Below are positions 46,244-55,700 of a stretch of 64,000 nt of DNA, piece after piece. The stretch is taken from the NCBI RefSeq assembly GCF_017377855.1, contig NZ_JAFREP010000006.1, forward strand, positions 1-64,000. Direction: 5' to 3'. Position 1 is the stretch's first letter, and each line of letters opens with the position of its first letter. The notes under the pieces were generated by a model. It had not been told where the DNA came from. It worked only from the letters and a program-made list of their open reading frames with translations, and ran no database searches. The position numbers were made by a program, and so were the translations under genes. Source of the DNA: Acanthopleuribacter pedis (GTDB taxonomy: Bacteria > Acidobacteriota > Holophagae > Acanthopleuribacterales > Acanthopleuribacteraceae).

Positions 46244-47920
46244 ATGTTCTTGTTACCGTCTTCGCCAACGTCCCGTCTTTCGACATCGCTATTTTTTATC
46301 TTCTTTGCCGCCACGTTCGCCGTCGCGCAAACCGAGTACCGTACCATTGACGGCTCCAACAACAACCGCAACAACCCAACCTGGGGCACTCCTTTTACCC
46401 AGCTGGAACGGGTTGTTCCCCCCGCCTACGCCGACGGGGTTTCTACCTTAAGTGGTCAGAACCGCCCGGCACCGCGCGACATCAGCAACATCGTGCTGTC
46501 CCAATCGGAATCCAAACCCAGCAGCAAGCAGCTCACCGACATGGTTTGGGTCTGGGGGCAGTTCCTCGACCACGACATCAGTTTGACCAACCCGGTCTTT
46601 CCGTTGGAGCCGCATAACATCAGCCTGCCGGAGGACGACCCGTTCTTTATTTCGGGTGTGCCCATCCTGCCGTTCAACCGCTCCGAGTATGACCGTGCCA
46701 CCGGCACCGGCCCTGACAACCCGCGCCAGCAGCTTAACGAAATTACCGCCTTCATCGACGCCTCCAACGTTTATGGCTCCGATCAGGAACGCGCCACCGC
46801 GTTGCGCGCCAATGACGGGAGCGGTAGGCTCAAGGTCGGCCCCGCCAACCTGTTGCCCTTCCTTGAAGGTCACTTCGACAGTGCCGGCGGCGGTACCTTC
46901 CTGCCGTTTGAGTTCTTCGCGGGCGACGAACGCGTCAACGAAAATGTGGCCTTGATTTCCATGCACACCCTGTGGATGCGCGAGCACAACCGTCTGGCCG
47001 ACGAAATTCGTGGTGCCAATCCCAACCTGAGCGGTGAGGAAATCTACCAGCGTGCCCGTGCCTTGGTCGGCGCCCAAATGCAGGTAATTACCTACCGCGA
47101 ATGGTTGCCCATGATCATGGGTCCCATCGAGTTGGACAAATACAAGGGTTACAAGCGCGATGTGAATCCGCAGATCATGAACCTGTTCTCGAGCGCCGCG
47201 TTTCGTTTCGGGCACAGCATGTTGTCCGCGACCGTGCCGCGCATTGAGGAAGACGGTAGCCAAACCGAATTTGGCCACCTCGCCCTGCGTTCGGCCTTCT
47301 TTAACCCCGCCGCCGTGTTGGAACAAGGCGGCATCGAACCCATCCTGCGCGGTTTAAGCAACCGCGTCGCCGAGGAAGTCGACGGTTTTATCGTCGATGA
47401 GGTGCGCAACTTTTTGTTCGGGATCCCCGGTGCCGGCGGTTTGGATTTGGGTTCGATCAACATCCAACGTGGCCGTGACCACGGTCTGGCCGACTACAAC
47501 ACCATTCGTCAATCACTTGGTTTTCTGCCCGTGACTTCGTTCCAGGAAATCTCCAGTGATCCCGAGGTGTCCGGTCGTTTGGAACAGGTTTACGGTGACG
47601 TGAACCGGGTCGACTTCTGGGTCGGCGCCATGTCCGAGGACAAAATCTACAACGCCGCGGTGGGTTTAACCCTGGCCAAGGTGTTTAAGTTGCAGTTCGA
47701 ACGGCTGCGTGACGGTGACCGTTTCTGGTACGAAACCCAGTTCCGCGGTCAAACCTTGCGCTGGTTGAAAGACCAAACCCTCGCCAAGGTGATCGAACGC
47801 AACTCAACCGTTACCAACAAGATGCTTGGCAAAAACGTGTTCACCATGACCGACCGTTACGCCGCCGACCTCAAACCCGACACCACCCCCGACCGACCTT
47901 TCGTTGAGGGTGCCAACTAA
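46244..47920 (+). CDS. secreted animal-type haem peroxidase
   Basis: A 558-residue member of the peroxidase-cyclooxygenase (animal haem peroxidase) superfamily. Start ATG 46244 has GGAG seven bases upstream and gives a signal peptide (LFFIFFAATFAVAQ). The distal histidine is His110 in WGQFLDHD, followed by the calcium-site region. Other family landmarks are DASNVYGSD, LWMREHNRLADEI, YQRARALVGAQMQVITYREW, the proximal His324 in AFRFGHSML, and NIQRGRDHGLADYN. It should use peroxide to oxidise halides or phenolic substrates outside the cytoplasm. It stands alone and ends directly at a hairpin. Bacterial members are known but uncommon. No link to the PKS is shown. Confidence 0.93.
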   Translation: MFLLPSSPTSRLSTSLFFIFFAATFAVAQTEYRTIDGSNNNRNNPTWGTPFTQLERVVPPAYADGVSTLSGQNRPAPRDISNIVLSQSESKPSSKQLTDMVWVWGQFLDHDISLTNPVFPLEPHNISLPEDDPFFISGVPILPFNRSEYDRATGTGPDNPRQQLNEITAFIDASNVYGSDQERATALRANDGSGRLKVGPANLLPFLEGHFDSAGGGTFLPFEFFAGDERVNENVALISMHTLWMREHNRLADEIRGANPNLSGEEIYQRARALVGAQMQVITYREWLPMIMGPIELDKYKGYKRDVNPQIMNLFSSAAFRFGHSMLSATVPRIEEDGSQTEFGHLALRSAFFNPAAVLEQGGIEPILRGLSNRVAEEVDGFIVDEVRNFLFGIPGAGGLDLGSINIQRGRDHGLADYNTIRQSLGFLPVTSFQEISSDPEVSGRLEQVYGDVNRVDFWVGAMSEDKIYNAAVGLTLAKVFKLQFERLRDGDRFWYETQFRGQTLRWLKDQTLAKVIERNSTVTNKMLGKNVFTMTDRYAADLKPDTTPDRPFVEGAN

Positions 47921-47947
47921 GTCGAAACCACCGCGCCCGGTTTCGAC
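47921..47947 (+). terminator. hairpin directly after the peroxidase stop
   Basis: GTCGAAACC (47921-47929) and GGTTTCGAC (47939-47947) form a perfect 9-base stem with a 9-base loop, starting on the base after the TAA stop. The T-run of a classic intrinsic terminator is missing. Confidence 0.6.
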
Positions 47948-48336
47948 AGCCCGGTCGGGTTCCGAACCGCGTGGTTGTCTGCATGCCCCATGCCGCATGC
48001 AGCATGGCGTGCCCTGCACCCAACATCCCACTGCCACGCCCCATCTCCGCGCCTGTTCCCCTTGAAGCGCGTTGATTGGGTTCAATCTCCCCGAATGCTC
48101 CCAAGGAACGTTGGCGCCCAAACTCGGTTTTCCCCTGAAACACCGTGTATTTGGAACCCAAATCCTTCTTGTGATTCGCTGCCGACCCTGTCCACAACCC
48201 GTTAGCGTCCCTTTGATTTTCTCGGGTTGGGTCCTTCGATTCGCCAGACCACCGTTCCTTCTGATTGCGCCGCGGGCACGACACAACCGGTGTCGGCTTG
48301 TTGCCTGGCCGTGCTGTGCCCGCGGTGCGCCTTCTC

Positions 48337-48545
48337 TAACCCGAAATTCTCACAAGGATTCGTCGCGAGAAGCTGAAAGACCTGTGCGTACGAAGTTTAC
48401 GACTGAGAGACCGCACAGAGTGCCGACCCTTCGGCGTAGCAGCTGAGGCGAAGGCGGCTCGACCGAGTAACGCGGAAGGCCGCCCCCTCGTAATCGCATG
48501 GCTTTCGGCTTCGTCGCAGAATTCCTTGTGAGAAATGCGGGCTAA
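48337..48545. repeat. 209-bp element with imperfect inverted ends, MITE-like
   Basis: The left end (48337-48382) and the reverse complement of the right end (48500-48545) are similar over about 46 bases and share TTCTCACAAGGA exactly. Inside are further hairpins: CTGTGCG/CGCACAG and GCCGA/TCGGC. It carries no gene and sits just upstream of the TfoX-C gene. A 15-base piece of its right end recurs at 11806-11820. This pattern fits a non-autonomous, palindromic dispersed element or a structured repeat family. Confidence 0.6.
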
Positions 48546-48592
48546 AGCAACCAACCGGCGTGATCAAGCGTCGGCCTACCAAGGAGGACTCG

Positions 48593-48877
48593 ATGCCAAC
48601 GCCGCTTGGTCAACTAAAAAACATCGGCAAAACCATTGAGAAACGGCTCAATGAAATCAACATCCATTCACGCGAGGACCTCGCCCGGGTGGGATCCGTC
48701 GATGCCTATCGATTGATTTGCAACCAACATCCCGGCAAAACCATTCCCGTGTGTTACTACCTCTATTCCTTTGAAGGCGCCCTGTTGGACCTTCACTGGA
48801 ATGCGTTGCCCAAACCCCTGAAAGAAGACCTATTGGCACGGGTTCGCCCCGGCCAAAAATCCATGAGGAGTGTCTAG
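48593..48877 (+). CDS. TfoX C-terminal-domain protein
   Basis: A 94-residue protein made of a helix-hairpin-helix-like domain matching the C-terminal half of TfoX/Sxy competence regulators. LGQLKNIGKTIEKRLNEI is followed by SREDLARVGSVDAYRLI and, later, YSFEGALLDLHWNALP. AAGGAGG at 48581-48587 supports ATG 48593. Stand-alone TfoX-C proteins are common and mostly uncharacterised; DNA or protein binding is assumed. The next gene starts on the base after its stop, so the two form an operon. Confidence 0.85.
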   Translation: MPTPLGQLKNIGKTIEKRLNEINIHSREDLARVGSVDAYRLICNQHPGKTIPVCYYLYSFEGALLDLHWNALPKPLKEDLLARVRPGQKSMRSV

Positions 48878-50035
48878 GTGGCCCATTCAAACCCCCCTTC
48901 CCAACTTCCCGGCGCCGACGAACCGCCGCGCGCCGCGTGGATCTCCCACGATCTTTACTATTGGCATGATACCGGCTCCGCGGGTGGCTTGTTACCCGTC
49001 GGCCCCGGCATCCAACCTTTCCAACACGTGGAATCTGTCGCCTCCAAACAGCGGGTCTCCTCGTTGCTTGAGGTCAACGGCGTTTTGGATCATCTCCTGC
49101 GCGTAAAACCCCGACCCGCGACCGACGATGAGATCTGCGCCGTGCATTCGCGGCCCTACCTGCGCCACATCCTCAACCTGTGTGCCACCGGCGGTGGTGA
49201 GGCGGGGATTTATGCACCCGTGGGTTATCACTCGGCCGCCGCCGCGCGATTGGCGGCGGGTGGTGTGATTCGCGCCGTCGAGGTCGCCCTCGGCGACGGT
49301 CCCGACAAAGCCTACTGCCTGGTGCGTCCCCCCGGTCATCACGCCGAGGCCGAACGCGCCATGGGTTTTTGCATCTTTAACAACGTGGCGATTGGCGCCC
49401 GTGCCGCGCAACGGCTCGGTGCTGAAAAGGTCGCCATCGTCGATTGGGACCTGCACCACGGCAACGGTTCCCAATCGATTTTTTACGAGGATCCCAGTGT
49501 GCTGACCATTTCGATGCACCAGGACGGTTTGTTCCCGCCAGGTTCCGGCGGCGCCCACGAGCGCGGCAAAGGACCGGGTCACGGCTTTAACGTCAACATT
49601 CCGTTGCCCCCGGGCTCCGGTCACGCGGCCCACCTCTACGCCTTCGAGCAAATCGTGGCACCCGCCTTGGTTCAATTCCGTCCCGATTTGATCCTGATCG
49701 CGGCCGGCCAAGACGCCGGCGGTTTCGATCCGATGGGCATGCAAATGTGTACCTCGGAAACCTTTCAAATGATGACGCGCCGTTTGGTGGATTTGGCCGA
49801 TCAGCTTTGTGGCGGTCGCCTCATTGCCTCCCACGAGGGCGGTTACTCACCGTGGCACGTGCCCTTTTTGGTGCAGGGGATCGTCACCGAACTGGCGGGC
49901 CTGCCGCCTTTGGAAGATCCTTACTTACCCAACTTACAAACCTTACCGGGGCAAGAACTGATGCCCCACCAAAAAGAACGCGTTGATCAAAGCCGAACGG
50001 TACTTGGCCTAGCCGATATCGACGTGTCTGTTTAA
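48878..50035 (+). CDS. histone-deacetylase-family (class II-like) deacetylase
   Basis: A 385-residue zinc-dependent amidohydrolase of the arginase/deacetylase fold. It shows [16 protein letters not shown] with the His154/His155 pair, the metal ligands Asp191 and His193 in DWDLHHGNG, the third ligand Asp279 in [13 protein letters not shown], and the transition-state Tyr323 in HEGGYS. All catalytic residues are therefore present. Bacterial members act on acetyl-polyamines, acetyl-lysine or other acylated amines. The start is GTG 48878, preceded by GAGGAG at seven bases and directly abutting the TfoX-C stop. It ends before a hairpin. The substrate cannot be read; removal of a protective acyl group from a secondary metabolite is one untested idea. 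Confidence 0.92.
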   Translation: MAHSNPPSQLPGADEPPRAAWISHDLYYWHDTGSAGGLLPVGPGIQPFQHVESVASKQRVSSLLEVNGVLDHLLRVKPRPATDDEICAVHSRPYLRHILNLCATGGGEAGIYAPVGYHSAAAARLAAGGVIRAVEVALGDGPDKAYCLVRPPGHHAEAERAMGFCIFNNVAIGARAAQRLGAEKVAIVDWDLHHGNGSQSIFYEDPSVLTISMHQDGLFPPGSGGAHERGKGPGHGFNVNIPLPPGSGHAAHLYAFEQIVAPALVQFRPDLILIAAGQDAGGFDPMGMQMCTSETFQMMTRRLVDLADQLCGGRLIASHEGGYSPWHVPFLVQGIVTELAGLPPLEDPYLPNLQTLPGQELMPHQKERVDQSRTVLGLADIDVSV

Positions 50036-50046
50036 CCTTCGGTGCT

Positions 50047-50070
50047 CGCGGCAATCCTAAAGTTGTCGCG
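50047..50070 (+). terminator. hairpin after the deacetylase gene
   Basis: CGCGGCAA and TTGTCGCG pair with one G-T wobble across an 8-base loop, 11 bases after the stop. It is a likely transcript end. Confidence 0.45.
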
Positions 50071-51038
50071 GGCGCGGAACCAACCGCAATCCCAGCGCCG
50101 GTGAAAACGCCTCCTGGTTTCACCGTCGTGTCCTATCCAAACCCCAAACGTGTCGGATCGGCGGGTTATCCGCTCTGACGGCACGCGCGGGGACAGATCG
50201 CCTTCGCGGTGCGTCACCGCCGCGGCTCAGGTGATGTTGTCCTTTTTTATAACTATCGAACCGCGTCTGTTTCCGCGACGTGGCGGCGGGTGTCCCCACA
50301 CCGGCGTCGCCGACTGGAAACGGCTTCGAACCAAGGGTTCCATCCCCACGAGGAAACCTTGGGTTTGGAAGCGAAAAAGACCATGTGCCAGGATCACCGT
50401 CTATGAAACGGTGGTTTGGGTCGGCTGTTGTGGTTGAAAACCGGGCGAGGTTTTCAGCGGGCGACAGATCGAACTCTCGTGGCCGGTTTAAGCCGGAGCA
50501 CGGTGTGTGGATGATCTGGGACGCGCGCGGTCTATCCGTTTGTTGCACCCATTCGGGTGTGTTGGACGGGTTATGGGTTTCCGTTATGGTTGAAAAACGA
50601 TGTGTTGGGTCAAACCACGGCTGGTCCGGTATAACCCGGATTGGCGCCGCGAGGTTTGGCGGTTCTTGCGCTTGATGATGGATTTGGGTACCGCGTGTTT
50701 GGTTGGACCAGGCATCGACAACCCACGACTTTATTTGCTGAGAAACGCTTTGCTTTGCCGGTATCCCGCGGTGGGACAGACATCGAATGGAGACGACGGG
50801 AACCGCGATACAACCTTAACTTTCGGCTGCCTCACGTGCGTAGCATGGGGCGGCGGCTGGAAAATACTCGTTCTCGCAAGCCGGCACGAATCACCTATTG
50901 AGTGTATTGGCCATTGATGCGTTGTTAATTTTGTCATTCTTAGGCGGTTTCGGTCGGTGGTGGCGGTTCTTTGAGCCGTACTGTCGCCCGCGGTGCTGTG
51001 TTTGTTGTGTAACGAACTCGCGCCTAAGAGGTGATGTC
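50071..51038. other. 968-bp stretch with no supported gene
   Basis: Short open frames exist on both strands, but none has a credible start or a recognisable protein. A perfect stem TGAAAACC/GGTTTTCA with a GGGCGA loop lies at 50435-50456. The end of the stretch (about 50898 onward) should hold the promoter of the DoxX-like gene. It may contain decayed coding sequence. Confidence 0.5.
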
Positions 51039-51803
51039 ATGCGTATTTTAGCTTTGCCCTTTATTCCTAGTCAGACCATGCTGCGTGTCGATGATTGGTT
51101 GTTCCAGGCCATGGAACAGTACGGCACCTTTCTCCTGCGAGCGGCATTGGGGGTTGTGTTCATTTGGTTCGGCGGTCTCAAGGTTCTCGGAATGAGCCCC
51201 GCGCTGGAACTCGTCCTCAAAACCACCTTTTGGATCCCATTACCTGATTTCCCAACCTTGTTGGGTTGTTGGGAAGTGTTGATCGGTATGTGTTTCATCT
51301 GGCGGCCGGCCCTGCGTTGGGCGCTGGTGATGTTGACCTTTCACATGCCCGGCACCATGTTGCCGCTGGTGATGCTGCCCCAGGAATGTTTTCTCGTTTT
51401 TCCCTATGCGCTCACGATGGAAGGTCAGTACATCATCAAAAATGTGGTGCTGATCAGCGCGGCGCTGGTGATTGGCGGAAAACTGAAACTCATCGAACAG
51501 GAGGAAGAAAACTTGGCCCCGACCCATGTGTTGCGTTTGTTGGCGGACAGCCGTCGGCAAACGGTGGCGGCGGGCAGCACCTTGCTGTTCCGTCAAGGCG
51601 AAGGGGTCTTTTTGGTGTGCGAAGGTTTGGTCGAGGTCCGTCGACCGGGCCGCGAGCCACTGCAACTGACGTCGGGCGAATACCTCCCAACGGGGAGCGG
51701 TTCACGCGACAGCCAGGTAGTGATTCAGGTTTTGCGCACCACGACCTACATTCAATGGGAACCCGGTAACGTGCGCGCGGATGAAGCATCAACCGCGGCT
51801 TAG
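51039..51803 (+). CDS. DoxX-like membrane protein with C-terminal beta-roll domain
   Basis: A 254-residue protein. Residues about 25-150 hold four hydrophobic segments of the DoxX/DUF417 type: LLRAALGVVFIWFGGLKVLG, LLGCWEVLIGMCFIW, RWALVMLTFHMPGTMLPLVML and IIKNVVLISAALVIGG. The last 80 residues (TVAAGSTLLFRQGEGVFLVCEGLVEVRRPG) look like a cyclic-nucleotide-binding or cupin-type beta-roll, a less usual addition. The start ATG 51039 has AGAGGTG; an in-frame ATG at 50898 would add a cysteine-rich, unlikely extension. It may be a redox-linked or sensing membrane protein; function unknown. Confidence 0.72.
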   Translation: MRILALPFIPSQTMLRVDDWLFQAMEQYGTFLLRAALGVVFIWFGGLKVLGMSPALELVLKTTFWIPLPDFPTLLGCWEVLIGMCFIWRPALRWALVMLTFHMPGTMLPLVMLPQECFLVFPYALTMEGQYIIKNVVLISAALVIGGKLKLIEQEEENLAPTHVLRLLADSRRQTVAAGSTLLFRQGEGVFLVCEGLVEVRRPGREPLQLTSGEYLPTGSGSRDSQVVIQVLRTTTYIQWEPGNVRADEASTAA

Positions 51804-52017
51804 CATAAACGCGGGGTGGTCCGTTGACTAGGAACTAGGAAAAGCACCTTGTATGTCCCTCAACGTTCTCATCTCGCGGCCGGTCGCGGTGAACACGTCG
51901 GCTCACCGCGGCCGCGTCGCAGGAGGTCGTTTGGGGTCGGTCAAGGTGAACAACTTCCGGGAAAAGGCTTTGACGTGGGGACGCGATACCATGAAAATAG
52001 GAGACTTAGTCAAAACG

Positions 52018-52036
52018 GGCCGCATGCTGTGCGGCC
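52018..52036 (+). promoter_or_regulatory. leader hairpin before the O-methyltransferase
   Basis: GGCCGCA (52018-52024) and TGCGGCC (52030-52036) form a perfect 7-base stem with a 5-base loop, ending just before the ribosome site GGGGGAA (52043-52049). A 30-codon open frame (51991-52083) spans the hairpin and overlaps the start of the methyltransferase, so a leader peptide is possible. Confidence 0.4.
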
Positions 52037-52054
52037 GAGAATCGGGGGAATCCA

Positions 52055-52699
52055 TTGTTAACACTTGTCAGCGAAGCGATTGAACAGTACGCGCGTGAAA
52101 ACACCACGCCGCTGCCGGAACTGCTCCAGGAACTTTCCAAAGCGACCTACGCCAAAACCGACCTGCCCCAAATGCAATCCGGCCCCTTGGCCGGCCAATT
52201 CTTAAAAACCATGGCCCGGGTAAGTGGTGCTTCACGAATTTTGGAAGTCGGCACCTTCACCGGTTTCAGTGCCCTGATGATGGCGATGGGTATGGCCGAG
52301 GGCGGCCACATCACCACGCTCGAATACAGCGAGGACAACGCGGCCATCGCCCGCGAATTTTTCGACAAAAGCCCCTACAAAGATCAAATCGAGATCAAAC
52401 TCGGCCCAGCCGCCGACACCTTAAAAACACTGAGCGGCCCCTTCGACATGGCCTTCATCGATGCGGACAAAGTGAACTACATTAACTACTTCGACGCCAT
52501 CCTGCCCAAGATGCGTCCCGGTGGGTTGATCTTGATCGACAACGTACTCTGGAGCGGCAAAGTCCTGGCCCCCGAGTCAGAGCAGGAAGAATCCACCAAA
52601 GCCATCGCGGCCTTCAACGCCCACCTACGCAACCTCGAACACCTCGACAAAGTGATGGTCACCCTCCGTGACGGCATCACCATGGTGGTCGCGCCTTAA
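52055..52699 (+). CDS. SAM-dependent O-methyltransferase (caffeoyl-CoA OMT family)
   Basis: A 214-residue class I methyltransferase. The SAM site is ILEVGTFTGFSALMMAMGM (motif I, about residues 63-81), with an acidic ribose ligand in TLEYSEDN. The metal-dependent catechol-type signature FDMAFIDADKVNYINYFD and LILIDNVLWSGKV follows, as in caffeoyl-CoA and other divalent-cation O-methyltransferases. The start is TTG 52055, placed by GGGGGAA upstream; there is no nearby in-frame ATG that keeps the conserved N-terminus. It probably methylates a hydroxyl on a small aromatic or catechol substrate. A role in tailoring the PKS product is not supported by its position. Confidence 0.9.
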   Translation: MLTLVSEAIEQYARENTTPLPELLQELSKATYAKTDLPQMQSGPLAGQFLKTMARVSGASRILEVGTFTGFSALMMAMGMAEGGHITTLEYSEDNAAIAREFFDKSPYKDQIEIKLGPAADTLKTLSGPFDMAFIDADKVNYINYFDAILPKMRPGGLILIDNVLWSGKVLAPESEQEESTKAIAAFNAHLRNLEHLDKVMVTLRDGITMVVAP

Positions 52700-52704
52700 T
52701 TCTC

Positions 52705-52755
52705 ATTCGTTAGCGCACCCGAACGAATAAGCGGCGGAGTATCAACCTCTGCCGC
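52705..52755. terminator. double hairpin between convergent genes
   Basis: ATTCGTT/AACGAAT (52705-52711, 52722-52728) is followed by GCGGCGGAG pairing with CTCTGCCGC (52731-52739, 52747-52755, one mismatch). The pair fills the gap between the convergent methyltransferase (stop 52699) and the long minus-strand gene (stop 52761), so it can end both transcripts. Confidence 0.65.
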
Positions 52756-52760
52756 TGTAT

Positions 52761-55700
52761 CTATCGCTCATTCGGCACCACGTTGACCTCCAGCAGTGAC
52801 GTCTGCGCCGGTTGCAGCGTTAGCGTGCGTTTGCGGGTTTCGGCGCGCATTGGATCATTTTGGTTGGCGTCAACTTCCACGATGATGGTGGTTTCGCGGA
52901 AGCCGCCCAGGTAAATTGGGCGGTCACCCACCACCGCGCGTTTTTTCTCCAGCGTGCGGCCGTTTTGGTCCGTTGCCGTGATCGACAAGCTGCGTGACTT
53001 GAATTCGGGGTAACCCGATACCAATCGCAGGAATACGTGGGCGAAATCGACCGGTGTGACCTCGCCTAAATCCACCGTTTCGCCCTCGCCGATGATTGCG
53101 AATGGGTCCGTTAGGGGGAACAACTGTTCCTTGCTGTTGGGTGGGCAATCGCCGTACACCGCGTATTCGCCCTTGGGCAAGTTGTTGGCGAAAAAGCGGC
53201 CGTCCGCTTCCAGATCCGCCGTGATGTTTACCGGGCGTCCGTCTTCCGAAATGCCGTTAATCATCACCTGCGACACCGGACAGCCCGCGATTTGACCGCG
53301 CACCGAACCCAGGGACTTGAAGTTAAAGCGCCGCTCCACCCCTTCCGCCGGGATGTCGATGTATTCCCGTTGCGCCGAGTAATCCATTGCCTGAACCCGC
53401 ATGCGGCCGGGCGCGAATAAACTGTAGGCACCCGCTTTGAGGTTTTCCAGGGTGAAGCGGCCCGCGCCGTCCGTGGTGGTTTCCAGCGGCAACAATTGCG
53501 GGAAACTCAGCAGAATCACCGGCAGGTTGCGGTAGGGTTCGCCGTCGATCAGAATCTCGCCGCGCAAGAAGGCCTTGTTGTCGTCTTTAAAAACGACCCG
53601 CGCTGTGTTTTTGTGGTTGACCATCGCGCCTTTGAAAAACGAGGGCGGCCCGCCGTTGCTGCTGTCCAAGTCGAGGCGCACCTGGTAGCGTCCCTCCAGC
53701 AGGTTTTCCACCGTGTGCGCAAACAGGCCCGCCCCCGAGGGGACCGGGATGTGTTCCACGGTTGCGCCTTCCTGCTGAATCTGAACGCTCCGTGCGTTGG
53801 GGTAATCGTCGCGGTCTACTTCCACATCGATGCGGCCCGCGGGGGTAATCTTCAGGGTTAACTTGCCCCAGTTCTGGGTGGCGAATTCCGACATCAACGC
53901 GTGGTAACGCACCTGACCGTCGAAGAAAACGGCGATGGCGAGCGCTTGGTTGTTGTTCACGTTGGTGAACTGAAAGCCGCCGTTGCCCGCGGTTTTGGCA
54001 AAACGGAAACCGCGCCCGCTCGCCGGACCCGGCTTGGGCCAGAACGGTGGCGCCGGCGGTTGGCCGTCGGCCTGAGCCAAACCCACCCAGGCATTGCGCA
54101 ACGGGTTGTTTTTTTCGTTCAACACCTTGCCCGCGATGTTCGGCCGGGTTCGTTTCAAGCGGAACTCGTGGGTGTAGTGCACCAAGGCGCCGTCGTTTTT
54201 GAGTTCCTGTTCGAAATGGTTTTGATCGGCCTCGGCCTTGGCGTAACTCTCGGCCATAATTTCCACCGCGAAACGGTCGGTGTGGGGCACGTTGGTCACG
54301 GTGAATGAACCGTTTTCGTCACGCACCTTCAGGCCGTTTTGGTAAGGTTCCCAGCCGTGGTCCTGTTGGTTTGACCATTCGGAACGGTGGGTTTGGGTGC
54401 CGTTGGGCAGGACGCGCACTTCAAAGTCGGTCACCGGCTCGCCGCTTTCGTTGTCGACGACCCAGGCTTCCAGCAGGAAGGCATTGCTCATCGGCAGTAC
54501 CAAGTCGATTTGATCGCCCTCAAAAGGCCCCATCTCCCGCGAACGCATGCCGCCCTGTTGCGCCTTGAGTCGGAAACTCAGCGGCAGACCCTTCAGTTCA
54601 AAGGCCCCGTTGATGCCGCTTTTGCCAACCTCAATCCAGTTGCCGTCGCCCAGCAGTTCATCCTGGCTTTGTGCGAAGATGGCGACCCCGGCCAAGCCCG
54701 CGCCGTCGGCCTCGCTCACGACCTGGCCGGATGCGGTGTTGCCAGGCCCCAAAACAATGCGTACTTTTTGGTTTTCTTCCTGCAGCAGCAGGGCCACGTT
54801 TTTCTGAATATTGTCGGCGTAACCCGGCGCGCTTGCGCGAATACGCGTGCTCAGGCTGTTGTGCTCGAAGCGCAACTCAAAGGTGCCGCCCCTGCCGCTA
54901 CGCGTGGCGTAGGTTTTGCCGGAACCCAGCATAAACTCGATCAGGGCGTCGTTGACCGGGTTGCCGCTTTCGTCCATCACCACACCGCTCACCACCGCGT
55001 ATTTCAGCGGGAAATGGTTCTCGGGCAACTTAAAGTTGAACTCGGCCTCGCTCTGATCGGTGGGAATGGTGAACACGCCGGGCCGTGCCACCAACTGCTC
55101 GCCAACCAGCAGCGCCACCTCAAACGGTTGGCCGGGGCGCATCCCTTCAACGCGGTACATGCCGTCGCGGTCGGTTTTGGTTTCGTGCTTGCGGCGCGAT
55201 TGCCACAAACGCACGGTAATCCCTTCGCGACCGACACCGTTCGGTTCGTAAACTTTGCCGAATACGTTGGCGCCGCGCACCAGACGCAGTTGTGCCTGGT
55301 TTGCTTGGTCCAAACGAAGTTGCATCTGTTGGTGTTCCCAAGCGTATCCCTCGGCGTGTGCGCTCAGGGTGACAATCCCCGGCGGCAGATTGAAATAGGC
55401 GACGCCGTCACTTGCAACGGTTTGTGTTACCGCGACCTGCTGTTGGGCGGTCACGGTGGCGCCGGGAATCGGGCTGCTGCTGCGATGATCGACGACCTGC
55501 ACGGACAGGCGGGCACGGTCGCGCAGGGTCAAGGTGACCGGGCCGACCCGTTGCGTATCCTGGGACACGAACAACGGATACCCCTGGCCGGCGTCGTCGA
55601 GGGAACTGCCCACATCGGTGCTCGCCACCAGTTGGTAATCGCCGCGCAACACGGCGCTTATCTCAAAACGTCCCTCGGCGTTGCTTTGGGTGGCCGCCAA

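Noticed and set aside
47804..48286. Minus-strand open frames overlapping the peroxidase end
   Set aside because: They overlap the peroxidase coding sequence and its terminator and match no family.
50150..50937. Several short open frames between the deacetylase and the DoxX-like gene
   Set aside because: No good starts, no domains, and mutually overlapping on both strands.
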